Source: Rotaria sp. Silwood1
Taxonomy: Eukaryota; Rotifera; Eurotatoria; Philodinida; Philodinidae
Direction: 5' to 3'
Length of the DNA: 64,000 bases
Assembly: GCA_905250075.1 (NCBI GenBank)
Contig: CAJNOP010000024.1
Coordinates: 1,705,883 to 1,769,882, forward strand
The notes under the pieces are model-generated. The model saw nothing but the letters and a program-made list of their open reading frames with translations. It was not told the origin of the DNA and searched no databases. Shown piece by piece: positions 42,316 through 54,300 of the stretch. The position numbers were made by a program, and so were the translations under genes. The stretch's first letter is position 1; each line of letters begins with the position of its first letter.

Positions 42316-45300
42316 ATGTCTCAACGTGCCCGTGTTGCGGCTGCTCGTGCAGCTAAAACATCTGCTGCTTCATCATTTTCTCAAACAAATAATAAATCAA
42401 AAGCAAAGAAAAAGATCGTACCAGTACGAAAAATTACTCGTAGTAGTGCTAATAGTGGTGCTGTACAAAAGAAAAAACCAGTAAAAAAAAATAAAAAATC
42501 TTCACCAACTAAACGTCGTCTTCAACAACGTTCATCAACAAGTACGCGTTCATCAACACGTTTACCTATTACTACTAACACCACTTCCCCTACAACAACA
42601 CCAAGAAAAAAACGTCTTTCTGGTTTAACAGCTGCAACTCTTCTTCAATATTGTGCTAATGTTCTTTCACCATCATCAAATGAAAAACAACAACAACAAA
42701 CTGGAAAACGACAATTACGTTCAGCAAACAGTAGTCCTATGTCACGTAATAATCAAAATACAACTAATCGAAAAAAGAAAAAAGTTAGTCAAGCTAAACA
42801 ATATAGTTTTTTTTTTAATCTATATTAATTTTTTAGATAAAACCAACAACTACAAAAAGAAAATTAACAACTACTACACGCAAAACACGTGCACGAAAAA
42901 CAACAACAAGTGATGAAGAAACTAGTGAGCATGAAAAAAAACAATTAAATGATGATGATGATGATAACGACGATAATAATGAAAATTCAGATGATAATCA
43001 TGATAATAATGATAATAATAATCATCAACATACAAGTGAAGATGAAAATAGTGATGATGAAAATATTCGTCCATCACGTCGTCGTACAAATATAAAAGCT
43101 AAACCAACTGTCAATCGACGAAAACGTCAAATATCAAATATTTCATCAACAGTTGATATTAAACCAATTCAAACAGAATTAAATATTCATACACGTACAC
43201 GTCGAGAAGCAAGTTCACGTGCATCAGCAATGATTATGCAACAAAATGAAATAGAACGTAGTCGTTTTCATTATACGTTAGCTAATGAACGTTCAACATC
43301 AGCTAATCGTCGACGTCGTACTAAAAGTACAATTACAAATAAAGATGATTCTCATGTTGATGTTACTCCTGATCCACCTGAACAACCATCAGTTGAACCA
43401 TTTAAATTTAATGTTCCACCAGTACCACCTCCACCAGCAGCAACAACAACTAATAAAAAAGTAACACCACCACCATCTCTATTTAGTGTACCTGCACCAG
43501 CATCATCTATAGCTAATGCATCAAATAAAACAGAATATGCTCAATCATTAAATGCTATTACAACAAAATCAACAAATCAATTACCATTAACAACAATAAC
43601 AACAACTAATTCAAAATATCCATCATTAACAGAAACAATTTTAGCTGAACATGATCGTATACATGGTACAACACCACCATATCATACAACAAAACGTGAT
43701 AATCTTCTTAAATGGGTACAAGAATTAGCATTATATGATCGTTTATCACCTCCATTTCCTGAACATGAAATTCCTCTTGAATCATTTCATGGTACTGCAT
43801 CATCAATATCATCAACAACAACAGTGACAAATGATCATATACCATTAAATCGTGGAATAATTATTAGTCAAAATAATAGCAATAGCAATCAAAGTACAAG
43901 TGCAGCAACAAATAATGGAGGTTCAATTATTGGTGGTGCTGGTTCAACATCAACAACAGTGGCTGGTACAAGTACAGCAACCACTGGTGGCACAACAAGT
44001 AATAACACGCATAGTAAATCAACAGTTAAAGCAACACCATTACAACCACCACCACCACCGCCACCGCCACCACCTCTACTTAAACAACCAACAAATACAA
44101 GTACAACTAGTACAACTGTATTTCAAAAAAATCGAACATCAACAAAAGGATCAAATGCAGTGACAAGTATAATTTTGAATTCAACTTATTATGAGTGATC
44201 AGGAAGTTTTTAGATAACATATTTGCTCGTTATTAATACGCTAGATAGTATTTTCGATCAGTTGTGTAGATCATAAGCTGTTCTATTATATGTACTATTT
44301 GAAGTTTTTTTGTCTTTCAATAGGACACTTCAATTTTCACTTTTCTTAAGTATTCATATCTGAAAAATAGCGAACTGTTATACGTTGAAATGAGCTCTTG
44401 AAAAAAAAATGTTTTGTAGCCTTGCTTCGGTCAAAATTACAGCTTAGTTCAATACCGTCTCTGACAGCTTCTGATGTGTACGAAAAGGGATTGAAAGAGT
44501 CAACAAAACCTTGTTGATTTCCACTTTCAAGTCTTTCAAAAAGTTTTTCAATACATCTACAGGCAGTTTATATTGAGATTAGCCAAAGCTTAAAAGGGAA
44601 CTATTTCTATAGGCTTTTTTCGTCTAGTTATGAGCGGTTTACTGCATTTTCAATTCATTTGTAGATAGTTCCCAGAAAAAATGAACGGACAGAATTTCGA
44701 TATAAAACTTGCCTGTGGACGGTCTAATGAGTCTTAGAAAACCCTGAAATTTGTAACGAAAAACGGTCTTCTTTCGTCAAGATGGTGAATTTCTAAGAAT
44801 AACTCTTGGCGGTAGACATGTCACAAAAATGGAGTTCACTGAAAAATTCAATAACTCGACGAAGGAACATTCTATCGGTTGAAACTTTCAGAATATGCCA
44901 AGAATCATTAGATCTATCTATTGCCAAAATTTTGGATCAAAACTGTATGAGTTTGTCTTTCGGAGAGTAGTTAAAGATGGATATTAAATCCAGTAAATCG
45001 ATCATAACTCGACCCCAAAGGTCATTGAGGACGAATCGCTTTTGGACTTTTGCTATTCTCATTAATAGCTGCCTGTGAACCCAGTTTGAGTTCAAAGAGC
45101 AGGTAGCAATTAGAGTACTTTCCTCATAAGCCCAAATTCAAATTCTGGCCGTGCCTCATAGTTTTTGACTTGTCTGAAATACATTAAAAGTGCACAAACA
45201 TTTTGTCTAAACACTTTCCGATCATTCATCATGATAACATTGCTTCATACTATTTATTCTTTTGGTCTAGCTGCATCGATTACTGCACCAGAGCATTCAG

Positions 45301-48300
45301 TTTCATCAACTCCTTTGATTAATTCTTTTTCATCTATAACTCCTGCTATAATTGGTACAACAACAGTTAATACACCGTCATCATCATCATTATCATTATC
45401 ATCACGACCACTTTCGTCTTCACTTGAACATCATCATCAACATTCATCAACAGCATCAACACCAATACCAACAAACAATGTTACAGCTACAACAACTCCA
45501 GCTTTTCTTGCACCATCAGCTGCTGCAGCCGCTGCTGCTGCTGCGGCCGCAGCTGCAGCTGCATTTCCCATCGATTTACGTTCATTTTATCCTCTTTTAC
45601 CTTGTTGGCAATATCCGGGTAAGCCGCATCAATGAATGACTTGCATGCTACTTTTTCCTGATATGTATATATACACATTATTTATTTATATATTCATTAA
45701 TTATTATATATAAGTTTTTTTGTTTAATTTTGGACTTTATTATTTCTTTCTTGCATTGTTGTTATGTGGATATTCAAAAAAAGAACAAGTCGAGTTTTAT
45801 GAATAGTAATCTTATATAAATACAAGCGAGACTCTCTGATATCTCTCTGTACATATACATAATTTTTATGATAATCTACTCTTTTGAAAAGAAAACAATG
45901 GCATCAGACTCTCATTCTAATATTCAATTTTGCATGCCTATTCCCCTTTCCAATGCCATATTGTTCGATTGTTGTAGATAGAAAAGAAAACACTTATTCT
46001 TTGATTGACAGCAGCTGCTGGTATGTAGATATTCCAAATAAATTCACATATATTCCTTTTTGTTTTATACGCTTTCTTTTTTTTCCCTTTTCAAAAATGC
46101 TTTCTTTCTATTTTGTTTTCCTCACTAATTGATTATCGAACTATCAGCATATTGTTTTAAGCGATCATTTGACGATTAAATTCCTTTCTTTTATTTACTT
46201 CACATAGTGAAGATTTTATATTCATTGTTTGTGTTTGTTTGTTTTTTTTATTTCATTTTCTTTTTATCCAGCTTGGACATTTTCACCATCGGCATCATTA
46301 CTTAATCAACAAGCAAATTGTCTTATACCACCATCATCAACACTTCCACCTCCACCATCACCTATTGTTCATCATAAAACATCTATAACACGTCATCGTA
46401 CAACAACACATTTAGAAACAAAACAAAAAAAATCTTCAACATTAACAACAACAACAACAACTAATTCAAGTAGTAATACAAAACAACAATCGATTATACC
46501 AGCATTTGATGAACAACGAAAACAATCATTATCACCAAAAAAAGAAGCATTAACATTTCATTTACATACACATCATCATCATCATATACATAATCCAAAT
46601 CCACCTATATCTTCAAATACATCATCTTTACTTAAATCACCTAATCCAACTAAAACAACAACAGTACCATTATCTCCTCAAAAATCTTGTATATTAGTTA
46701 ATAAAGAACAACTTGTTGAAACAAAAACAATTTTACCATTAAGTGTAAATAATGTTGTTAAAAAAGAACATCAATTTATATCATCAACTGATATACCATT
46801 ATCACCTACAACAGAAAATGAAGCATTAAATTTTTCTATTAAACATTTATCATCAACCAATCAAAAATCTAATCTCATTGATCATGATGAAACAACAAAA
46901 AAGACAACGCCAAAAAAAACATCTCCTGTTAAAGGACGTGTTAATTCTGGGTCGAAATCAAATAGGTAAATAAAAATTAATTATTCTTTAAATTCTATAA
47001 AGAAAAAAACAAGAATCTTTATTTTGTATAGTTCACCAACTCCATCAATTGGTGATCGAACACCATATACAATTAATTCAATCATAACATCACCTACGAA
47101 AATTTCCGGTGCCATTTTAAATACAAGTCCTCCATATTATCAACGTCAACGTTTAATAAATTCAACAGGAACATATGGAACGATGATATCACCTGTATCA
47201 AATATTCTTAGTTCAAATGGTGAATTATCAATTAGTAGTGATAGTGATCATAAATTTTCTCAACGTATGCATAAACGTCGTAGTGTATCAGCAGCAACTG
47301 CTAGTGCAACAACGTATATTTCAATTACTGATAAAAATTCTCGTGCAACACGTACAAATTCATCATCAGCAGTATCAATACGATCAAAATCATCGACACA
47401 TATAACAAATACAAAACGATCACAATCACCACATTCAGTTACATTAATCGGATCTAATAAAAATCCTAATCAAAGAAAAAAACAAAAAATTTCTCATTAT
47501 TGGGCATTATTTGGAAAATCTGAACAGAAATTAGTTTCAATTGATGTAAGTTATTATCTTCTTTTCACATGAGAAAACATTCCCAAGAGACTAGTAGAAG
47601 TTGATAAGAATTGGTCTCAAGACATTGTCATTCTGAAGTTATGACAATTTTACTTCTGAGACCTATTTATAAACAAAAAATATTAGTTCGGTTGATAAAT
47701 CATACTTGAGAACATTCCTTTATTTGAAAAAAAAATTCTATATCTAATTTCTTTTTCTTTTTAAGGCTGACAAACCGCCGGTTTATCGCGAATGTTACTC
47801 ATCAATTCGACATGTTAAAGAAAAAGATATTATTAAATCAGATGATTGTGTTTTATTACGTCCTGAGAATGCTGAAAAAAATGGTATAACATCATATTTA
47901 GCTAAAGTAAAATGGTTTTGGAAAGAACCGGAATCAGGTAAGAAAAAGAAAATTTTTATTAAACACAAAAGAAAAACATCAAGTTTTCATTTTTAAGGTG
48001 AAATTCAAATGTCACTTATTTGGTATTATCATCCTAAACATAGTGAATTACCACCACGTGTCAAAGAACACTTTTTACCAAATGAAGTTTTAGCATCAAA
48101 ATATTGGGATTGTGTTAATGTTGCTTGTATTGAAGATAAATGTTATGTACTTAATGTTAATGAATATAATCGGTAAATATGAAATCAATTTTTCATGTTT
48201 TAAGATCTAGATTGAAAGAACTTAATGAAATTTTTCGCAGACTGAAAAGGGTACAAACTTGTCCGACATGAAAAAGAAAGAACTTTTCTCAAACTGCTAA

Positions 48301-49090
48301 TTTATATAAAGTGATGACAATAAATCACATAACAAAGTAATTGAATATATGGAGAGGAATATCAAAAAGATAAAAATGTATTCATGGATGCATCCATAAT
48401 TATGACGTTTAGCACCAACACTATATTCTTTTCCAGCGTCATTAGCGACAAGCAAACATATACTGCACAAAATTGATCATATATTAGAATCAGAAAAACA
48501 CTAAGTGAATCCTGAATAAAGCCCATTGGGCCCAAAAAGTTCAGACTCGGATTCGGAACCAATCCAACGGGCTCTAATCCTAAATTACTTGCTTTTTTCT
48601 AGAGTTTCATTGCAAAACGGTTTTGTCGTGCAGGACACTAGATATATGCATATTGATAAAATTATATTCATAAGCAGCTCAAATATATAATTCAAGAAGG
48701 AAGTGCTGAAATAGTATAAATGATGATTTTCTTTGAAAAAGCTTTACCTCGATTTCTGAATGTAAAAAGAATTTTTTTCTTTATAGTTATTGTCTTCGTG
48801 AAAAAACATCGGATCTTTTTGAACATCCTGAACCAGTTGGACAGTTAAAATCACTGTTAAACAGAAATACTGTCACTGTTCATCATCGAATATTACCATC
48901 AAAAAATGTCGATAATCAAAATATATTCTTTTGTCGTTATGTATATGATTATCGAGCAAAACGTATTTTAAAAAATCCCAGTTTAAATAATCCTAATACA
49001 AATCCAACAGCAACAACAACAACGACGACGATGACGACAACAATTAATACTACTACGACAATTTCTGTACCTACGGCAGCACGCGTGTGA
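42316..49090 (+). CDS. BAHD1: BAHD1/winged-eye-like BAH-domain chromatin protein
   Basis: Large nuclear protein of 1334 residues in eight exons (42316-42783, 42837-44166, 45271-45618, 46272-46965, 47032-47545, 47766-47937, 47998-48172, 48787-49090). The long first part is disordered: basic KKK/RRR clusters, an Asp/Asn-rich acidic run, Ser/Thr-rich linkers, a proline run, a His run and about 15 alanines. The last 230 residues form a BAH domain: CYSSIRHVKEKDIIKSDDCV, YLAKVKWFWKEPESGEIQMS, LIWYYHPKHSELPP, NEVLASKYWDCVNVACIEDK, CYVLNVNEYNRYC, and the terminal signature IFFCRYVYDYRAKRILKNP. This matches vertebrate BAHD1, a heterochromatin factor whose BAH domain reads H3K27me3, and Drosophila winged eye. 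Three introns are long (44167-45270, 45619-46271, 48173-48786). Joining the N- and C-terminal halves rests on compatible phases and shared composition. Confidence 0.88.
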
Positions 49091-49755
49091 ATCTCTTTTT
49101 TTTTGTTTTTTGTTTGTTTCTTGTATTTTTTTTCTCTGACGTCTTTTGTGCTCGACTAATCTAGTTCTTTTTTTCTTGTAACTACGGTCATTTTTTGTTC
49201 TTTGTTTTATAGTTTTCTGAATTTCTTTCAACAGCACAACTTAACTTTAATCTTGTCATCTAAAAAAAAAAGATATGAACATTTGATTATAGAGAAAAAA
49301 ACTTTATGTGTGATATTCTCTATTTCAAAGTTTTTTTTTGTTTTCTTGTTTTTCATCATTAGCTAATCTTTCTACTTGTTTATTTGCTGTGTGCTGTTTC
49401 TTTTTTTTTCTTTTTCAATCGAGCCTTATTTAAATCAACAATTAATGATGCTCGTTACAATCATTGTTATTATGAAATTCTATTATTCTTTGTGTCGTTG
49501 TATAAAAAAAAACATGTACATTTTTTGTCTTTACGAACAAAAAAAAAACAAATAGTCTCTGTTTTCTCTCTATATTTTTTTTTGTTTTGTTTTGCTTGTT
49601 AGTCGTCTCTACTACTATTCTCCTTTTTTTTCTGCTTCTATATCGAAAAAAAAAAACAATATATTAAAAAATATACATTTTAAGTCTGGACTTGGTTTTC
49701 TTGTTTTTTTAATATATGAATGTTCATATTTCTAGATTTATATTAACATACAATC
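49091..49755. other. BAH gene 3' UTR and RPL23 promoter region
   Basis: Very T-rich sequence. A CTAG acceptor-like site ends at 49734, 21 bases before the RPL23 start codon, and could be a 5' UTR or trans-splice acceptor. No other gene is seen. Confidence 0.45.
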
Positions 49756-50254
49756 ATGTCAGCGAAAAGAGGCCGTGGTGGTGTTGGTGGTGGTAAATTT
49801 CGTATATCACTTGGTTTACCAGTCGGTGCTGTTATTAATTGTGCCGATAATACAGGTGCCAAAAATTTATTTGTTATTTCGGTAAAAGGTTTCGGTGCAC
49901 GACTTAATCGTTTACCAGCTGCTTGCGTTGGTGACATGATCATTTGTACGTTCTTTTTTTGTCTTTGAATTTTAAGAAAATTTTATTTTTACATAATTTG
50001 TTGTTTTTTTCTATTTAGCAACAGTTAAAAAAGGTAAACCTGATTTACGTAAAAAAGTTATGCCGGCCGTCGTTATTCGACAACGTAAACCATTTCGCCG
50101 AAAGGATGGTACATTTATTTATTTTGAAGATAATGCCGGTGTTATTGTCAATAACAAAGGCGAAATGAAAGGTTCAGCTATAACAGGACCTGTAGCAAAA
50201 GAATGCGCTGATTTATGGCCACGTATCGCTGCTAATGCACAATCTGTGGCTTAA
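49756..50254 (+). CDS. RPL23: 60S ribosomal protein L23 (uL14)
   Basis: Cytosolic large-subunit ribosomal protein of 141 residues in two exons (49756-49945, 50019-50254) with a 73-base phase-1 intron. It is almost identical to animal L23: [87 protein letters not shown] and [16 protein letters not shown]. It has only a few conservative changes and one or two extra N-terminal residues. Codon use is richer in GC than in the neighbouring genes, as expected for high expression. Confidence 0.99.
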
Positions 50255-50436
50255 ATAGAAAAAAGCAAACGTATATTTATATCTGTTTTTTGTTTCCATC
50301 ATATGAACAGAAAGAAAAACATCAAATAAGAAAAAAAATAAACTTTTTTTGTTTTGTTTGTTATTTTGATTAAATAAGATCTAATATCAAAATATACAAT
50401 TATGTTTTGTGAAAGAAAAAAAAAAAAACAAAACTT

Positions 50437-51138
50437 TTATTTTCTTCCAGAATCTAAAAAGAGTATTGCACGAGAGAGTGCAGCAAGTACAGATAAAGTC
50501 GAATGTGGATCATCAATGGTATGTTTAAGTTCATCAAATTCTTTAAGAAGAAAAGTTTTTCGTTCATTATTTTTCATTTGTTTATTTTGTTCACCGATTT
50601 TTTGTTGATTAACATATGATTGAAATGTTTTTTGTTGAAGTAAATCACCATTTGAAAAATGATGATTTATTGCTGAATGACATGAATAATTTGTTGGTAA
50701 ACGTGATTGATAAAATGATACACGTCTTATACATTGATTTAATTCATTTGAATTTTGTTTTTGTATAATTATTGGAAGTTGATTTGATATTTGTTTTGTT
50801 GATTTATTATATGATGGTGCTTGACATAATAAACGTTTTTCTGATTCGGATGAAAAATTTAATAAACGAAAATGATTTTGTATACGTGAAAAACAATTTG
50901 GTGCCATTAATGCTTGTTCATCATTATTATCATTATGGACATTTGGTTCAATATTTTCCAGAGTTTTTCGTAAACAATCAAGTTTTTTATTAAATAAATG
51001 TTCACGATATTTATGATTATTTAAATTTGATAAATGATTTTTTTTACGAATATTTTCATTGATTTCATGTTCAAGACTTAAACGACGATCAGTACACATA
51101 TGAAATTTTAATTTTGTTTTATTTACTGTTGCTTCCAT
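50437..51138 (-). CDS. Uncharacterised single-exon protein, 233 aa
   Basis: One uninterrupted frame of 234 codons, notable in a window where nearly every gene is split. It begins MEATVNKTKLKFHMC and ends LDSGRK. It has no signal peptide, membrane segment or recognised domain. The first half is rich in Asn, Lys and Glu (INENIRKKNHLSNLNNHKYR) with helical heptad-like stretches. The C-terminus is the most ordered-looking part (TFLLKEFDELKHTID, then STLSVLAALSRAILFL). It is convergent with RPL23 (182 bases between stops) and divergent from ACTR10 (244 bases between starts), so it has a plausible promoter. Its reality is supported by length in an AT-rich genome, but there is no homology support. 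A retrogene origin is possible. Confidence 0.65.
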   Translation of the reverse strand: MEATVNKTKLKFHMCTDRRLSLEHEINENIRKKNHLSNLNNHKYREHLFNKKLDCLRKTLENIEPNVHNDNNDEQALMAPNCFSRIQNHFRLLNFSSESEKRLLCQAPSYNKSTKQISNQLPIIIQKQNSNELNQCIRRVSFYQSRLPTNYSCHSAINHHFSNGDLLQQKTFQSYVNQQKIGEQNKQMKNNERKTFLLKEFDELKHTIDDPHSTLSVLAALSRAILFLDSGRK

Positions 51139-51382
51139 TATTAGCTGCCTATATGTATAGACTTGCTTATATATTTATATAAAAATTAGAGTGCTTTTTA
51201 TTTCTATTATTTCCTTTTTTCTTCGCTCTCATATTTTTTCTTGCTGATAGTAAAGAAATGATTGTACGTTAAATGATGATTGTTACTAGGACACTGATTG
51301 AGGTGAACAATTAAAGCTATTTGATAAGAATTGAATAGAGAGTGCATATTAATTTGTTTATTTTTCTTTTAGATTTTTATTG
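51139..51382. promoter_or_regulatory. Divergent promoter region, unknown gene / ACTR10
   Basis: The 244 bases between the two start codons should hold both promoters. A polypyrimidine-AG (TTTTTCTTTTAG, ending 51372) lies 10 bases before the ACTR10 ATG and could accept a 5' UTR intron or a spliced leader. Confidence 0.4.
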
Positions 51383-54300
51383 ATGACATCTTTAATTAAT
51401 AGTCTTGTAGCTAGTGAAAAAACAGTTATTGTCATTGATATTGGACAAGCCTACACGAAGTGAGTCGATTAAGAAGAAACAAAAAAAAGAGATTCGTCAT
51501 AAGTTAAATCCGTGTATCTTTAATATAAGAAGCAAAGTTTATCGAAATCAATTTACTTTTAAAAAATAAAAACACTTGAGAAATTAACATTTGTAGAGCA
51601 ATGATAATAATACATCATGAGTGAATTGTAATTTTTTGGTACACTTGAGGTTTTAAATGTATTTGATTAATAACTTCTATTTCTCTTGACCGATTTGGTG
51701 AATTTCTTTTTTATCGTATGTTATTCTTCTTCGAACACTTCATTATTTCATGCAATTTTAGCTTTTTAGTTTCATAGTGTCGTTGAGTTATGAGAGATAC
51801 ATTAGTAAAAATGTCATTTTTCGTTGACATGTGCCAAGAAAACGAAACTTTTCGTCTAAAAAAAAGGATTTAATGAATCTACTTTTGCAGAGCGTTCGAT
51901 ATTTTATCAAAGTCTATAACTGATTGAAATTCCATCTCTTCGCTGTTTGTTTGTCTGACATCTACAATGTTTGATACATATAAACTTAATTTTAATTCCT
52001 TGTATGAATAGAACTGGCGATAGGCAGAATATATGAAAAAAAAGAAAACTCTTTCAGTAACAAACCGATGAGAAAAAATTCTCTTTTGCCAACTTTTTTT
52101 TTTTATAGAAAAAAGATAACCGGACTTCCTGACATTATTCTCACTTTGTAAAATGACGATTTGAAAATTGTCTACTCTATAACTTTTCAATGAGACGCTT
52201 GCATTGGTTCCATTATTCACAATAGATATCAAACAGGAAGTTTTCTTAGTAATAGAAATTTCAGCTCTTTTCACTGTAACTCGTTCGAGAATATTTTTTT
52301 CTGGATGCAATTCAAATGAACAGTTTACGGCACGCCAATTGGAGTGTATTTTGGTCTTTTTCTGACTTCCTGTTTTTCATATAGAGTTAGAAAATAACTA
52401 GAACGTTTGCAAATGAGTAATACTAATGTTATTGTTGAATTAAGCAGAAATAAAATTAAAACACATATCTCTCTTAATACTCAGTGAAGTGTTGAGAAAT
52501 TTGTACGGCTTCACACAGACGTAGAATATGATAGAATATAGTACTCAAAAACTATTTCGGTCTACTTTCAATTTTCAATATCAATGGTGCCAAAAATTTG
52601 CAATTTACTCACGTATAATAAATAAAGTGGATCGCATTTTTACTTCGGTGTTTTCTGTGAAAGAAAATGAGATGAATGGCATATCTTGAGTTTCATATAT
52701 GAAGTTAGAGTCAAGATCTACAAGAATCATCTATTTTTGATCTAAATGATTGTAATATGAAGAAAAATAAGGATCTTCAGTTTTGTTTTAGCAGCCAAAA
52801 GTTTAAGGCACTTTTAGTATTTTAACTACTATATCATTATCGAATAATAGACAATTTTCAAAATGTATTATTACACACAGATTTAAATAGGATATGTTTG
52901 AGTATAAAAATTTTTGAAAAATTATCAATTATAATAATTTAATCTTATTGGTTTCTAATGCGAAAGATTCTTTTGTTATAAATTTTGATTTTCCAGTATA
53001 CTATTAAAAAGAGCGTTGAAAGCTAAATAACATTTTGTGTTTTTATTTTACCATAAGTCTTTATAATAGGGTTCTTTTTTAATACTAATTAAAATTTAAT
53101 TAGTACTCTATGAATAATTAAGCAATCTAGATGTTGAGAGTAAACTTCTGAATTTCTAAAAAAATATTGCATTTTTTCAGTATAGGCTTTGTTTTATCAA
53201 ATGAGAACTTGCGCTCCTTTGGCCAATGTGTCCATCATTTGATAACTAATTTTATTGATAATTTTTAGTTTTTTTTTTGCTTACTCCATACTTAAATATT
53301 TTCAGAAAGCAATATATGATGAGAAACAGATTAAAGAGTAGAGTACAACATCTCATTTGATAAAATAAAGTCTGTTCTACAAAATACATTATTTGTTAGA
53401 GTTCTAAAGTTCATACTTAGAGTCTATATAGCTCTCTCAATCATGAATAGAGTATTATTGGTATTTTAATTAGTACCCGAAAGAAAGCCTGCTATATAAG
53501 GAGTTATTGCAGCACCAAAATATACAACATTATGCAGCTTTCAATGCTCTTTCGATTAGTATACTTGAAGATCAGAATTTATATTACGAAACTTGTTTTC
53601 AGTTAGTAGTTAATAATATTATTAAATTATCATAATTAATAATTTTTCAAAATTTTTTTATTAAAATTTAGCGCGTGCAAATATGTCTAACAATTGTTTC
53701 TAATTTTTGATAACGAAATAATCGACATAATATTGAATGTGTCTTAAACTTTTGTCGTTCACTTTAGTTTTATATATCTTGAAACGTAGTTTGTTGAAGA
53801 AACTAATTATCTAAAGAAAAAGTATAATATCATTCAATGAAAAGATAACTTTTTCTAGATGTGGTTTTGCTGGCAGTGCTTCACCTCGTCATATTATTCC
53901 AACTAGTATTACAATCGATGGCAAAGTATTCATAGAATTAGTTTTATTCTTTTGTCTGATCATCAATAGTTTTTTTGTTCTTTCAGAAAAAAGCTGTCTT
54001 CGAATATGATTCAGATTTAGTCATGTTACATGATGATCGTCTTCTTAAACTTATTCGATCAGTTTACTATGAGTAAGTTAATATGAATAGTTAATAATAA
54101 ATTTTTATAATTGTATCTATCTCGTTCAGACACAGTATGGTAAATAGTCGAGGTCGAGGTGTTGTCATTGTTGAATCAGTAGTTACACCTACACGGATTC
54201 GACATTTACTGGCAGATATCTTATTAAAAAAATTTCAAGTTTGTTGTCAATAAATCATTCTTTATGTTTATACAAAATATGTTACTATTATTCTAGGTAT

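Noticed and set aside
48983-49237. Arg/Lys-rich minus-strand frame opposite the BAH gene end
   Set aside because: It is the complement of an ACA/ACG-rich Thr-coding run plus T-rich 3' UTR, with no independent support.
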